DNA from: Undaria pinnatifida
Taxonomy: Eukaryota; Sar; Phaeophyceae; Laminariales; Alariaceae
Reading direction: 5' to 3'
Length of the DNA stretch: 64,000 nt
Assembly: GCA_012845835.1 (NCBI GenBank)
Contig: JABAKD010000030.1
Span: 1,367,412-1,431,411, forward strand
Part shown: positions 10,201 to 18,300 of the stretch, piece after piece
Layout: each line of letters opens with the position of its first letter
Position numbering within the stretch: position 1 is the stretch's first letter
The notes under the pieces: generated by a model
The model's database searches: none
Seen by the model: only the letters and a program-made list of their open reading frames with translations
Told to the model about the DNA's origin: nothing
Translations under genes and position numbers: made by a program

Positions 10201-11813
10201 GTCGCACATAAGCGTGTACCCGTTAGAGCAGGGTGGGGTGGGGAGGCCGTCAATCTTCGACGTAATCGTCGCGTGTTTTAGTCTCGTTTGTTCAGCACCG
10301 CTCACGCCCGGGACCTCAGAGTAGAGGTTATGCCACCCCACCTCCGACCCAACCCGTATACCATTTGCTTGTTTTCCACCGGTCGGAGTTCGCACTGCGT
10401 CCACCCGTTGGTATCGGTACAATCGCGCTTGCAGATGCTCTAGCACTAGACCAGACTCCGCGTGGCACACAATGTACACTGGTGTACCGGTACGTTATAT
10501 GCGCTTATCCCCGTTTTCAAGAAAGGCAAACCGCGCCAAACGACGACCCCACTTACAGCAGTAGAGTAATATTTGGCTTTGGTATATTAAAATAAGGTAC
10601 GTATTTCATATCACACGAAAGTAATATTGTCCCGTAGACGCAGTCATGGCCTTCACGAACGCAGTAACAGAGAGAACGGCGGCCGACTGGTATAGATATT
10701 CAGGCATGTCTGCGTTGGGGATCTATCTGCCACCGCACCGAAGGCGTGGCGATGACAAACTCAAGAACAGGAACAGTCAAAATCGGCGAAACCGATAACC
10801 CTGTTACCCCAATGTGTACGGTAGGTGGAGCTACGCCGTCACCGGCGACTTCCCCGTATTCCGCCCACCAACGGGCGTCTCTTCCAAGGTGGACTCCGGC
10901 TCACACGCCGGCTCCCGTACAAAGCTCCGCAGCGGCGTGGGTTCCAGCACCCGCGGCATACGTAGCAGGGGGGGGGAGAGCACAGGGGGTAGGTCGTGGA
11001 AGGCGGAGGAAGTAGGGGTCGGTGGAATTTCCAGGGGGGTTGGCGGCGCATTGACGGATGGAGGCCGGGGGGGCGGGTCCAGAAGTCCATCCTCAGTGGG
11101 TGTTCGGAGCGTGGGGGGGGGCTCCGCTGGGGGGGATGCAAGATGGAAATAGGCGTGAAAGTATTCATTCAGCCCTGTCGTCCCTACGAGATTTTCAAAA
11201 ACTCTAATAATGCGAAGTATATTGTTCCAAGAAACCGGTTGAAGCGTTTCAGGGGTCAACCCCTTCGGGAACTGCACCCACGATTTAGGGGGGAAATTGT
11301 TGAAAAAGAAGGTGGATAAACCTTGCAGCGGTGCAAGGTTTGCATCGCTGGCGGCAGCTTTATTGAGAAGGGTACACGACGATCCCGCGCGGGCGTAGGC
11401 CAGGCTCTTAGCCTGTCTGACAACGACCGGAAAGGTTTCGGCTGCCCATCTTTAGCGTCGTGACGAGGGAGAACTCCAGCGCAGGTCGCGATTGGAAAAG
11501 CGAATGCTCCGAACCATACGCTTAAAACGCATTTCGCGACAGCGGCGTGCGACAACATGCATTCCATCCGAGACCGAACCGTTACATGGTACTGCCGTGT
11601 CGGTGGCTAGCTCGGCGAAACTGTGAGGTGACTTGACTTGTCCGCGCTACCAGTAGTACGTGATCTGCAGCTGAGTTGCTAATCCAGGCCTTACCAAAAC
11701 GATGTGCCAGGGGTACCCACGTGCCTCATTCGCACACCACCCGCTGTATTTCCAGCGTGGTAAAAGGTGCGTTTACCAAGAGAGCGGCAAAAACCACCAT
11801 CGAAAGGATGTAA
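1090..11813 (+). CDS. CFAP47: CFAP47/FAP47-like ciliary protein, C-terminal exons (5' end outside window)
   Basis: Eight exons join in frame: 1090-1268, 2860-3163, 4048-4233, 6025-6110, 6512-6587, 9114-9323, 9948-10111 and 10825 onward; a tentative last exon ends at a TAA at 11811-11813. All junctions are GT-AG and the phases match from exon to exon. The protein is a string of immunoglobulin-like beta-sandwich (ASH/MSP-type) segments; recognisable pieces are VVYTPSSLG, HPELGDWVFEASGVGE, RWRYEVRVDSTDPP, VTYSPTRYAPNQKGRLIVET and WSYAVTGDFPVFRPP. The YTPS..G..G.I.L.HPE.G.W pattern and the closing YAP...G.L...T...W.Y...G.....PP block are, to my knowledge, typical of the CFAP47 C-terminus. CFAP47 is an axonemal protein needed for normal flagella, so the organism should make flagellate cells. 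Another ASH-repeat ciliary protein is possible. The gene converges on MSH4. Confidence 0.7.
2100..2225 (+). repeat. Dispersed repeat family D, partial copy
   Basis: AAAACCCGACGTGCTGCATTCC then GCATTGTAGGATGCAAGGGT matches the copies at 21.5, 31.7, 32.2 and 34.6 kb. Confidence 0.5.
2326..2612 (+). pseudogene. Two decayed tandem copies of the start of CFAP47-like exon b
   Basis: Bases 2326-2440 and 2510-2612 both resemble 2850-2955, the acceptor plus first ~95 bases of exon b. Shared words are CGCAGAGCCG or CCCAGAGCCG, a GATG/GATAATG stretch, and GGAGAAGACACCGGCCAG (GGAGGACACCAGCCGGA in the second copy). Both keep an AG at the acceptor position. Poly-C tracts separate the copies. Frame is broken relative to the gene, so they are taken as non-coding relics in the intron. 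Confidence 0.7.
2860..3163 (+). CDS. CFAP47: CFAP47-like exon b
   Basis: Acceptor GACAG/GAACCC supplies the base that completes the split Arg codon, giving FPF-R-NPFPEP. The exon ends in phase 0 at CTCCAG/GTGCGG. Its middle is an acidic then Gly/Ser-rich loop, and it closes with VPFALLLKKASDLVLQPFQ. Two decayed copies of its first ~100 bases lie just upstream. Confidence 0.65.
3302..3510. repeat. ~9-bp array, unit ATAGATCAT
   Basis: About 22 imperfect units of CATATAGAT, in the CFAP47-like intron right after exon b. Reads as YDLYDLYDL or DHIDHID on either strand, which is only a by-product. Confidence 0.9.
4048..4233 (+). CDS. CFAP47: CFAP47-like exon c
   Basis: Acceptor ACCCAG/ATACCC, donor TTCGAG/GTGAGA, phase 0 at both ends, 62 codons. 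It encodes IPLSFSPEVIVEE and LTWVFPVVGAGEA, the beta-strand pattern of an ASH/MSP-like module following PFQVLQ of the previous exon. Confidence 0.68.
4405..5015. repeat. (GGGTC)n block in a CFAP47-like intron
   Basis: 4,496-4,884 is about 77 perfect GGGTC units with only two imperfect spots (GGGTAG, GGTCTGATC). The flanks are degenerate versions (CACGAGGTGTTCGAAACACC, GGTCCGGTCCGCTCTGGTCC) also found in shorter elements at 13.3, 52.6 and 57.8 kb. GGG every five bases could form G-quadruplexes. Confidence 0.95.
6025..6110 (+). CDS. CFAP47: CFAP47-like exon d
   Basis: Acceptor after CTCTCCGCCAG, donor CAGGAG/GTGAGG, phase 0 in and phase 2 out. It encodes VELVGLAGVQEEEFEFEAVL and PEDVKLR. The G+C bias and acidic run differ sharply from the flanking A/T-rich intron. 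Confidence 0.62.
6512..6587 (+). CDS. CFAP47: CFAP47-like exon e
   Basis: Acceptor CCCCGCAG/ATTG completes the split Arg codon; donor TTCCAG/GTAAGG is phase 0. It encodes LLDRALNVTPVVSTLTHPQQ. A short 76-nt exon, supported mainly by exact phase agreement on both sides. Confidence 0.6.
7868..8058 (+). repeat. ~190-bp highly conserved dispersed repeat, copy 1
   Basis: Matches 21,787-21,974 in inverted orientation nearly base for base, for example ACGTGACACAGGGTTCGGCC, GAAGAAGGCCGGCAAGTCC and GAAAGTGTATGGAGCTTGAG. In a CFAP47-like intron. Confidence 0.75.
8613..8868 (+). mobile_element. Miniature element, family A, without SINE insertion
   Basis: Left end CTACGATAGCCCC, right end GGGGCCTACCGTAG. 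Carries ACGAACGTTTCACGGCTGCT, GAAGGATGCTATGAAAAG, TTGCTTGCAAAG and GGTTTCGAAACCGGCGATTT. It is the uninterrupted relative of the copy at 24.2 kb. Confidence 0.75.
9114..9323 (+). CDS. CFAP47: CFAP47-like exon f
   Basis: Acceptor GCGCAG/GTATCC, donor TTTCAA/GTGAGT, 70 codons, phase 0 both ends. It encodes PLKPFRTSVEVIVKRKTGGG, RWRYEVRVDSTDPPPDD and FRLCNRYLGYAPFQ. The W-x-Y-E-V-x-V-x-S-T-D-P-x-P-D motif is characteristic of the late part of CFAP47. The donor junction is echoed twice within the next 90 bases. Confidence 0.72.
9316..9440 (+). repeat. Three copies of the CFAP47-like exon f donor
   Basis: TTTCAAGTGAGTGGCAGTAC at the real donor, then TTGGAAGTGGGTGACATTAC and TGTGAAGTGAGCGGCATTGC about 60 and 90 bases downstream. 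Both copies keep a GT at the splice position. Confidence 0.65.
9948..10111 (+). CDS. CFAP47: CFAP47-like exon g
   Basis: Acceptor ATTCCAG/GCCTAC, donor CATCCG/GTGAGA, phase 0 in and phase 2 out. It encodes AYFTVDSALSLSVEPTDGVL and VTVTYSPTRYAPNQKGRLIV, an MSP-like beta-sandwich that ends in ETEDI. Confidence 0.72.
10825..11152 (+). CDS. CFAP47: CFAP47-like exon h (3' limit uncertain)
   Basis: Acceptor CGGTAG/GTGGAG completes the split Arg codon and gives WSYAVTGDFPVFRPP then VSSKVDS. After about residue 35 the frame becomes Gly/Ser/Arg-rich and is open to a TAG at 11150-11152. Either the gene ends there or a donor inside the low-complexity part leads to a later exon. The conserved part is roughly 10825-10900. 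Confidence 0.6.
10831..11451 (-). other. Open frame of 206 codons antisense to CFAP47-like exon h
   Basis: The minus strand is open from just after a stop at 11452-11454 down to a TGA-side stop at 10831. It reads in part AETFPVVVRQAKSLAYARAG, FFFNNFPPKSWVQFPKGL and VSWNNILRIIRVFENLVGTT, then turns Pro-rich. The first half looks like real protein rather than shadow sequence, but I do not recognise it. It could be a decayed mobile-element frame or a terminal exon of a minus-strand gene. The Pro-rich half is simply the complement of the G-rich exon h tail. Confidence 0.3.
11756..11813 (+). CDS. Tentative terminal exon of the CFAP47-like gene
   Basis: After a pyrimidine-rich acceptor (CCGCTGTATTTCCAG) one frame reads VVKGAFTKRAAKTTIERM then TAA. 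CFAP47 proteins end, as I recall, with an (S)S-x-I/V-K-G-A-type basic tail, which this resembles. No partner donor of matching phase 2 could be fixed in exon h, so a linking exon may be missing. Confidence 0.3.
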
Positions 11814-11879
11814 AGCATCTAGCAGCAAATGCAAAAACCGTATTGAGAAGAACCACGGCGGCCTGCGCTCTGCCATCTT

Positions 11880-12375
11880 CACTTCCAAGCATCACCGATC
11901 CCGCACAAAGGTTCGTCTGCTGGACGTCGACTCCCTGCCTCTAGTCTCGCAGAGCCACCGCACGTCCAGTCCCTTGTCAAACCGCTTCTGGAGAAGGCCC
12001 TGGGCTCTTCTGTAGAGTAGCCGTTCTTCGTTGAAATATCCGGCGTACCCTCCATGTCCCGCCAAGAAAAGCCCCCTCAGCCTAGAACGCCCAACCCATG
12101 CTTTGTTGCGTAATTTTGCCCGAGCATAACGCACGTGTCCTAACCGAGGCAAAATCTCCGTGCCTCCAAGAACATACCTGACCTGTCGCACTAACTCCCA
12201 CCCACAGTGTCTTGCTCAATATGACCTAAAGAACACTCCGCTTGTCCTGCGCTCCGGTAGCAATTGCATTCAACGCCCAACCAGACTCGACCTACCTCAA
12301 CGCCTCGTCAACGACGCTGCGGTGGGTCTGAACCATTTTGGTAGACTTGAAGAGCTCCAACATCTCGCCACCTAG
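11880..12375 (-). other. Possible decayed retroelement coding fragment
   Basis: Minus-strand frames contain AKLRNKAWVGRSRLRGLFLA followed by GHGGYAGYFNEER, and, further upstream, ELFKSTKMVQTHRSVVDEAL. The KxWxGR...GLFLG..GYxGY arrangement loosely resembles the C-terminal part of Copia-type integrases. Stops and frameshifts interrupt it. With the open frame at 10.8-11.45 kb it may be the relic of one element on the minus strand. Confidence 0.25.
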
Positions 12376-12626
12376 GGGGGGTATCCCCTTTTGCCGGATA
12401 TGAGCCACTCGCACGAGTGGCTCTGTTCTTCTCTGGCTAAACAGGCTTTAAGCGTTTTGTTCAGCGCAGTCTAGCTACTGATTCCATCGTGGAATCATTT
12501 GGTAAAAACAAAATTAGCACGAAAGTTTTTTTTGAGGCCACAAGGTACAAGGGGGTCACTCGCTCAAGTGACACCGAGCCACCCCCCCCCAAAAAAAAAG
12601 AAAAAAATAGTGACCACCTTACCGTA
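12373..12626. mobile_element. Miniature element, CGGTAG family C
   Basis: Begins TAGGGGGGGTATCCCC, contains GCCACTCGCACGAGTGGCTC and CACTCGCTCAAGTGACACC, and ends with GTGACCACCTTACCGTA. Related to the elements at 0.4, 18.9 and 30.2 kb. Confidence 0.55.
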
Positions 12627-13267
12627 GATTTGGTCTCGCCTCAGAGCCGAATGCTGAAAAACATGAAAATGTAACAGAACTAAACAAAGCCCATGGCCTA
12701 CAGTTGGATGACGCATGTCACGACAGGGGTAGGTAGGTAACCCCCAAGCTTTTCTGGGGCTCCGCGCTTGAGGAGGTCTCTATCTCACCTAAGCACTAAC
12801 TTTGAAATAATAAAAAAATAAGAAAAGTGGAAACCCTACGAAAACTCACATGGCCTAGGTATACAACGAACAATAACGCAAAAAAAATGACATTTTTTTC
12901 ACGATATCGGGTCTTACCCCTTTTGGGGCCCATCCATACAGAGTAAAAAAAGCGCCAAGCGCAATCAAAGTCAAGCGTCTATCTACAGGAAAAAGAACTC
13001 GAGGTGGCAATCCGAGGATTTATTGTCATGCCTCGCGCTTGCCTCACGGCCAGCTTCTTGCGCTGCAGTTCGAATAACATCTCCCACACCCAGCATTCGC
13101 AAAATGCTTCATGTGATCAACGCTGTAATCAGCAGTTTTTGGTTCGACAAGTTTTCCATCTGAAACCCGAAGGGGTTTAGGTCGTCCGCCAACCAAAAAT
13201 AGCTCGTCCAAAAAATCCCATCTCCGCTGTAGCACGCGTCGGCTATCAACGAACAATATCGTAAGAA

Positions 13268-13545
13268 ACCCAGGGCTTTTCACGGGTCGGATAATTTTCT
13301 CGCGGGTCGGATCGGGTCAGGGTGACCCGACCCCGACCCGTGAGATTTGAAAACCGCTTGACCCGACCCGATCCGACCCGTGAGATTTTCGGAAAAAAAA
13401 ACAGGCCCAACCCGCTCGACCGCCGAGGTTCTAACCGGCTGACCCGATGAGATCCGACCAGTGAGCTAGCGGGACAAAACTGGCCCAACCCGACTCGACC
13501 CTCGACCCGCGAGGTTTTGAACACCTCGTGATCCGACCCACGGAA
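13268..13545. repeat. GGGTC-type palindromic dispersed element
   Basis: Begins GGGCTTTTCACGGGTCGG and consists of alternating GGGTC and GACCC blocks with GTGAGATTTTC spacers; closes with GAACACCTCGTGATCCGACC, the inverse of the left flank of the 4.5-kb block. Confidence 0.7.
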
Positions 13546-13861
13546 CCTGATCCAGTTGTCAGTCCAACAATAGTGCTAAGCCTTACATACTGTAGTTCCT
13601 CAGTTTTACCCCCCGACCAGAAATAATTTGGCCAAAACGGGCTATAACCCTATTGTGGCAGTACGCGTCAGCCTCCGGGTGATCATTGCCCGCTCCTTGC
13701 AGTAGTAGTCTACCCCGCGCCCATCATTGCGATTGAAAATCGTTCAATAAAAAAAAAAAACGAACTCATTCCTGCCAACCCCAGGTGTACATAACAACGT
13801 ACACGCCTATGTATACGAAAGTACAGACGAAATCGCATCCGGACACCATGACGGGTAATTT

Positions 13862-14232
13862 TCGTGAAACACCCTCCAGACTCTGAATCAAAACAAAACA
13901 CATGGTTCGTACGCTTAGTCGAATACTCTCCATAAACTGATGCAACACGGAACGCATGGTCCGCATACTTCGTCGAAACCTCTACGCGCACTGACGCAAA
14001 ACGGAAAACATTATCCGTATACTTCGTCAAACACTCTCCATAAAATGACGCTGAACAGGACACGTAATTCGTATACTTCGTCGGGCGTTCTCCATAAAAT
14101 GCCGCTAAATAGAGCACACGCCCCGTGCACTTCGTCGAACACACTTTCTTTGAAAAATGACCGCAAACGAAACACATAATGATCCGTATATTTCGTCAAA
14201 AACTCCCCATAAAATAACGCAAAATCGAGCAT
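13862..14232. repeat. ~55-bp minisatellite downstream of MSH4
   Basis: Six to seven degenerate units around TCCGTATACTTCGTCAAACA and CTCCATAAAATGACGC. It lies about 750 bases past the MSH4 stop, so may be in the 3' UTR or intergenic. Confidence 0.8.
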
Positions 14233-14973
14233 CAAAAGTTTGAACGACGCCTTCAGCATCATACAAACCGTGTACCGCCCGGGGCATATAGGCCACGAGT
14301 GGTCTTCCGACCCCACAAAATCGGATCAATCTGCCCGCGGTGGCGGAGGAGCTCAAAATCACTCCTCCCTCGCAATTTTCCTCGCGAGCACCTCGTTGGC
14401 ACCCACTGGCTGTGCAAGAGCGTCGCTAGTCCGATGACGGTGCAAGTCCCGCCGATATTCTCGTGGATAGCTGTCCGTTTTTGGTCCACCGGTGGCACAA
14501 GTGCTGCCGCTACTTATAATGAACAGTGCTCCTTGCTTGTTCTATCAGCTGCTCTCATATTGGCGTAGCCTCAAGGACCCGATTGGCTGTGATATGCGCC
14601 GCCTCTGGTCTATTGGCGGGCACCGGCAAGTGTCGCTGCTAGTATTCCCGAGCAGCGGTCCTTGCCTGTTCCACAACTCGCTCTCGTATTAGCGCCATCT
14701 CACGCACCGCCATGGTATCTCGCGCCATCGATTCCTCGCCGAAAGCGGTGTAAATCCTCATCGTGTTCCCGTTGTCGAATGTTGGAGCGTTTCGTTCATC
14801 GGAGTCACTTCGGCAGCGCCACCAGACGCCGCGCGTTTGATCACCGCCACCGTCTTCGTCGTCATCGCCGCTCTCGGCGTGTCAACACCTTGCAGCTCCA
14901 TCGCCGTCAACAGAGCTGCGGCCTGTTCCTGATGCTGCTGGTGGTGGTGCGGCCGCGGCTGTTCCCGGTGCTG

Positions 14974-15336
14974 CTAGTGGCGGTACAGCCTTTGTTTTCC
15001 TTCGCGGGTGGTCTCTTCTTCCGCTGGTGCTGTCGTCTCGCTGCAGGTGAAGGCAGCGGTGGTGGTGGTGGTGGTGGTGGTGGTGATAGCGGTGGCAGCG
15101 GTAGAGGTGGCGGCGGTGGTGGCGGTGATGATGGTGGTGGCGGTGGTGATGGTGGGAGCGGGGGCAGCGGCGGCGGGGGGATGAGACGAAGAGGATGATA
15201 ACGACGACGATGAAGATGACGATGAAGTGAGGGCAGCCATGATACCGGCGGCTTTCGGGCCTCTGTACTCGAGGGACAGCACGTAGAGGAACTCGCGGAG
15301 GGCGAACGGGTCCATCGTCGAGCCCTTCAGCATGAC
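14974..15336 (-). CDS. MSH4: MSH4 exon 19, C-terminus
   Basis: Residues 830-949. Acceptor CTGTACAG/GTCATG. Encodes STMDPFALREFLYVLSLEYR (human [20 protein letters not shown]), then a long Ser, Ala and Thr tail produced by GGT/GGC-type simple repeats at 15,055-15,180. Stop at 14974. The tail is open in this frame, but low complexity makes its true length uncertain. Confidence 0.85.
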   Translation of the reverse strand, partial: VMLKGSTMDPFALREFLYVLSLEYRGPKAAGIMAALTSSSSSSSSLSSSSSHPPAAAAPAPTITTATTIITATTAATSTAATAITTTTTTTTTAAFTCSETTAPAEEETTREGKQRLYRH

Positions 15337-18300
15337 CTGTACAGGGGTAGCCGATGGACGCGGGGGGGGGGGTGTGATGGCCTCGCGAGGGTATTTGCAA
15401 CAAAGACCTACTTTTTTATTTGGATGCTTCGGTTGAGTTATCATTGTTTGCTTCGGTTGACCTGTCCTTGATTGCTGCGGATGATCAGTTAGCGTGTGTC
15501 GGTCTCGCGTCCTTAAGGGAGAGGGTAGTTGAAAGTTGAACGGTTGGGGCGTCTGAACACACGTGTTTACCGCTCTGTAGCGCGAGATCTGCCGCGATAT
15601 TTGGTAGGTCACGCCGCCAATGTCCATCAAGCGACAGCACGAATCACGAGCAACCTACGTAGGCTACGGTATTAGTGCAGTATTGTGCTAGTCACTTTAA
15701 GGGCCGTATATCTTAGCGGATCACGGTCAGTCGCGCGAGTGGTTACCTACCCTATTGCTTTGCAATATTCCAGGCTCTTTTGTGGTTTGCCCTAGTGCGA
15801 AAATACGCTGCAATCGGATAGTTTTATTGTAGGCTGTTTGGAACGAAACTTAAGGTGTTCCCCCTGCCGCATCCTCGGTTCCGCGGCGTCCTCCGTCAAA
15901 CCTACGTTATACGTAGCGGAGCTCTCCTCCTTCGTTTCGGGGTCAGCCGGCCATCACCAGCTAAACGCCGAACAACGCCAAAATCAAAACGCCAACAATA
16001 GTTGATACCTCTATTTTACTAGTATCACATTCCGAAATGCATGTTAAGAAGGAGACGGGTGACGGTCAACAACAAATGGGGGCACGTGCGAAAGCTGAGG
16101 TAGTTGTACTCACCAGCGTCCTCAGCAGCTCGTGCGCGTCTTTTTCGCCGGCCGAGGTGGCTCCTTCTTTCCCTTTGGCCGCCTTCAATTGTGCCGCCTG
16201 AACGACTCTGGACGGCATACCCAGAAACGCGAACTTTGTCAGATTTTTGAATATCTTTTTGGAACAAAACTTGCTGAGAGATCCCACAGGTTACAACTAG
16301 AGTAATCTTCCTCGTAAAACAAATGTCCTGATATCGCATGTCTATCCGTGCCTCCCTCGTCTTCTTCTTTTGCAATTAAATCTCATTGTATGAAAGCTAC
16401 CTCACAGCACCAAGGGTAGTCAACGAATCAACCGAATTGTGATCCCAGGGGTATAACGCATTGAAAGTCAGGTGCAGACTTTAGTCATACTTGCCGGAAA
16501 ACACTGCGGCAAACCATTCAGTACTACCCTTGTGGCTGCGCCGCATTCACGTCAATGCATCAATGCGGACACCACTGTAATATTTAGCACTGTTGCAGCA
16601 GCAGACCCGGGAAAATGTCGCTTGATAGACCAACTGCGGTGAACAATCCGCTCGTTTGCAGTAGTGCAATTCGATGCGAGTCGACGAAGGAAGAACGTGC
16701 ATACCGTAGCGCGGAGGGGAGGGGGGGGGTCCGCTTAGAGACCCCGGGTCTGAGTTACAACTACGAAGATAGAAGGGGAAAAAAAGGTGCAATGATAGTG
16801 GGAAGAAAGACAGTGGAAGGGAAGGGAAGAGCAAAAAAGAAAGCGCGGATCTGAGTTACAAGAAAAGGGAGGGAACCGGAGAAAAAAAAAATCGCGAATA
16901 CAATGGATGGAACGGAATAAGCCTCTAAAACAAACAGGATCTGGGCGATCTTCTGTAGAAAAGGGTTGACAGAAAACAGCGATTGACAACCATCGGCGCC
17001 GTACCAAGGCATTCTCACTCTGTGAAGTTTTCAAACGACCGACAGCGAATGTGATTACCAAGAGTGCGCCCGATCTAGAAAAATTCCGACCTACTCTAGG
17101 AAAATTCTCACTGCGACCGAAGGACCCGCGCCTCTTCCACGATCTCCCACGGCAGGCCGCATATCTCCGCCGTCCGAATGCCGTATCCGTCCCCGGGGTC
17201 ACATCGCCCCTCAATCGCCTTGTGCATGTAGCGCAACGTCCGAGCTTTCTCCCCGGATCCTTCGCTCGCCATGGTGGCTGTTTGCAGGTGGCTTACGGTC
17301 GTGAGAGTGGTGGGGGTGATTGTGGGACGTCAGTGGTGTTGGTGTTGGTGTTGGTGTTGGTGATGTTGGTGCTTGTGTTGGTGGTGTAGTGGTAGGTGAC
17401 TGGTGGTGGTGGTAGTGGTCGTCGTGGTTGGTAGAGGTGTTAGCGTTGGTGTTGGTGGTGTTGGTATTGGTGGTGGTGGTGGTGGCGGGGTGTTGGTATT
17501 GATGTCGGCGATGGTCATGGTGGTGGTGGTGGCAGCGCGTGTGTGTGTCTTTGTTTTGGTGGTGCGCTCATCAGCCAGAGGTACAGGTAGATGGCGCGTC
17601 GTTTTGGGGTAATGCCTACCTTATCCCTCTAAAACTGCGCCGCCGTTTCCAAGGATATTACTTGAAATCAGTACGGGATCAATTTTGACCGTGGCAAGAA
17701 GGGGTAAGAAGGAGTCGTTAGGAGGCACGCTGGAGACGATTTGAAAGCGCCTATCTAGACTATTCGCTAGCCCACGTCGGTCTGGTTTCCCAAATGCCTC
17801 AACTCCTTTCCCAGCTAACACTCTAACATATTTTTTTTACCAGTAGCCAGGGCTTCCACGATCGCTCGCGTAATCGTTCCCGCTCACATATTCTTCACGT
17901 TGGGGTAGAGGTCGGCCAGACCAGGAATTTGCGCATAGTGCGTGACGAAGAGCGTGTAAGCGCTCGAAGACAGGAGATACTCGGCAACCGCCCATGCCAC
18001 GGCCATGCCCTCCCGGTTAGACGTGCCTCGACCCAGCTCGTCAATCAAGATCTGTCGGCGCCAACAAGCGCATGGAGGGAAAACGAAGCCGAATAACGGT
18101 GTGAACGAAGCATAAATACTTGGCGACCATACCGTCGCCTTGGGAGGCGGAAAATCATTAGTAGTGCCTCTTTGGAAGGTGCAAGACGATAAGCCGCCCC
18201 CATTGAAGGTGGTAAATCATTAGTGTCGCCATTGAAGGTGAAATACAATAGATGTCTTGAACAAATATGAAATAGTTAGCGCCCCCCCCGACAGTTTACA

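Larger units (their letters stand above)
11814..14973. other. Convergent intergenic region between CFAP47-like gene and MSH4
   Basis: No host gene seen. It contains the retroelement-like fragment, a CGGTAG-type miniature element (12,373-12,626), fragments of a second family (12,630-12,930), a GGGTC-type palindromic repeat (13,268-13,545) and a ~55-bp minisatellite (13,862-14,232). The 3' ends of both flanking genes must fall here. Confidence 0.6.

Noticed and set aside
14974-15198. Gly-rich plus-strand frame opposite the MSH4 C-terminus
   Set aside because: It is the complement of the Ser/Thr simple repeat at the end of MSH4 exon 19.
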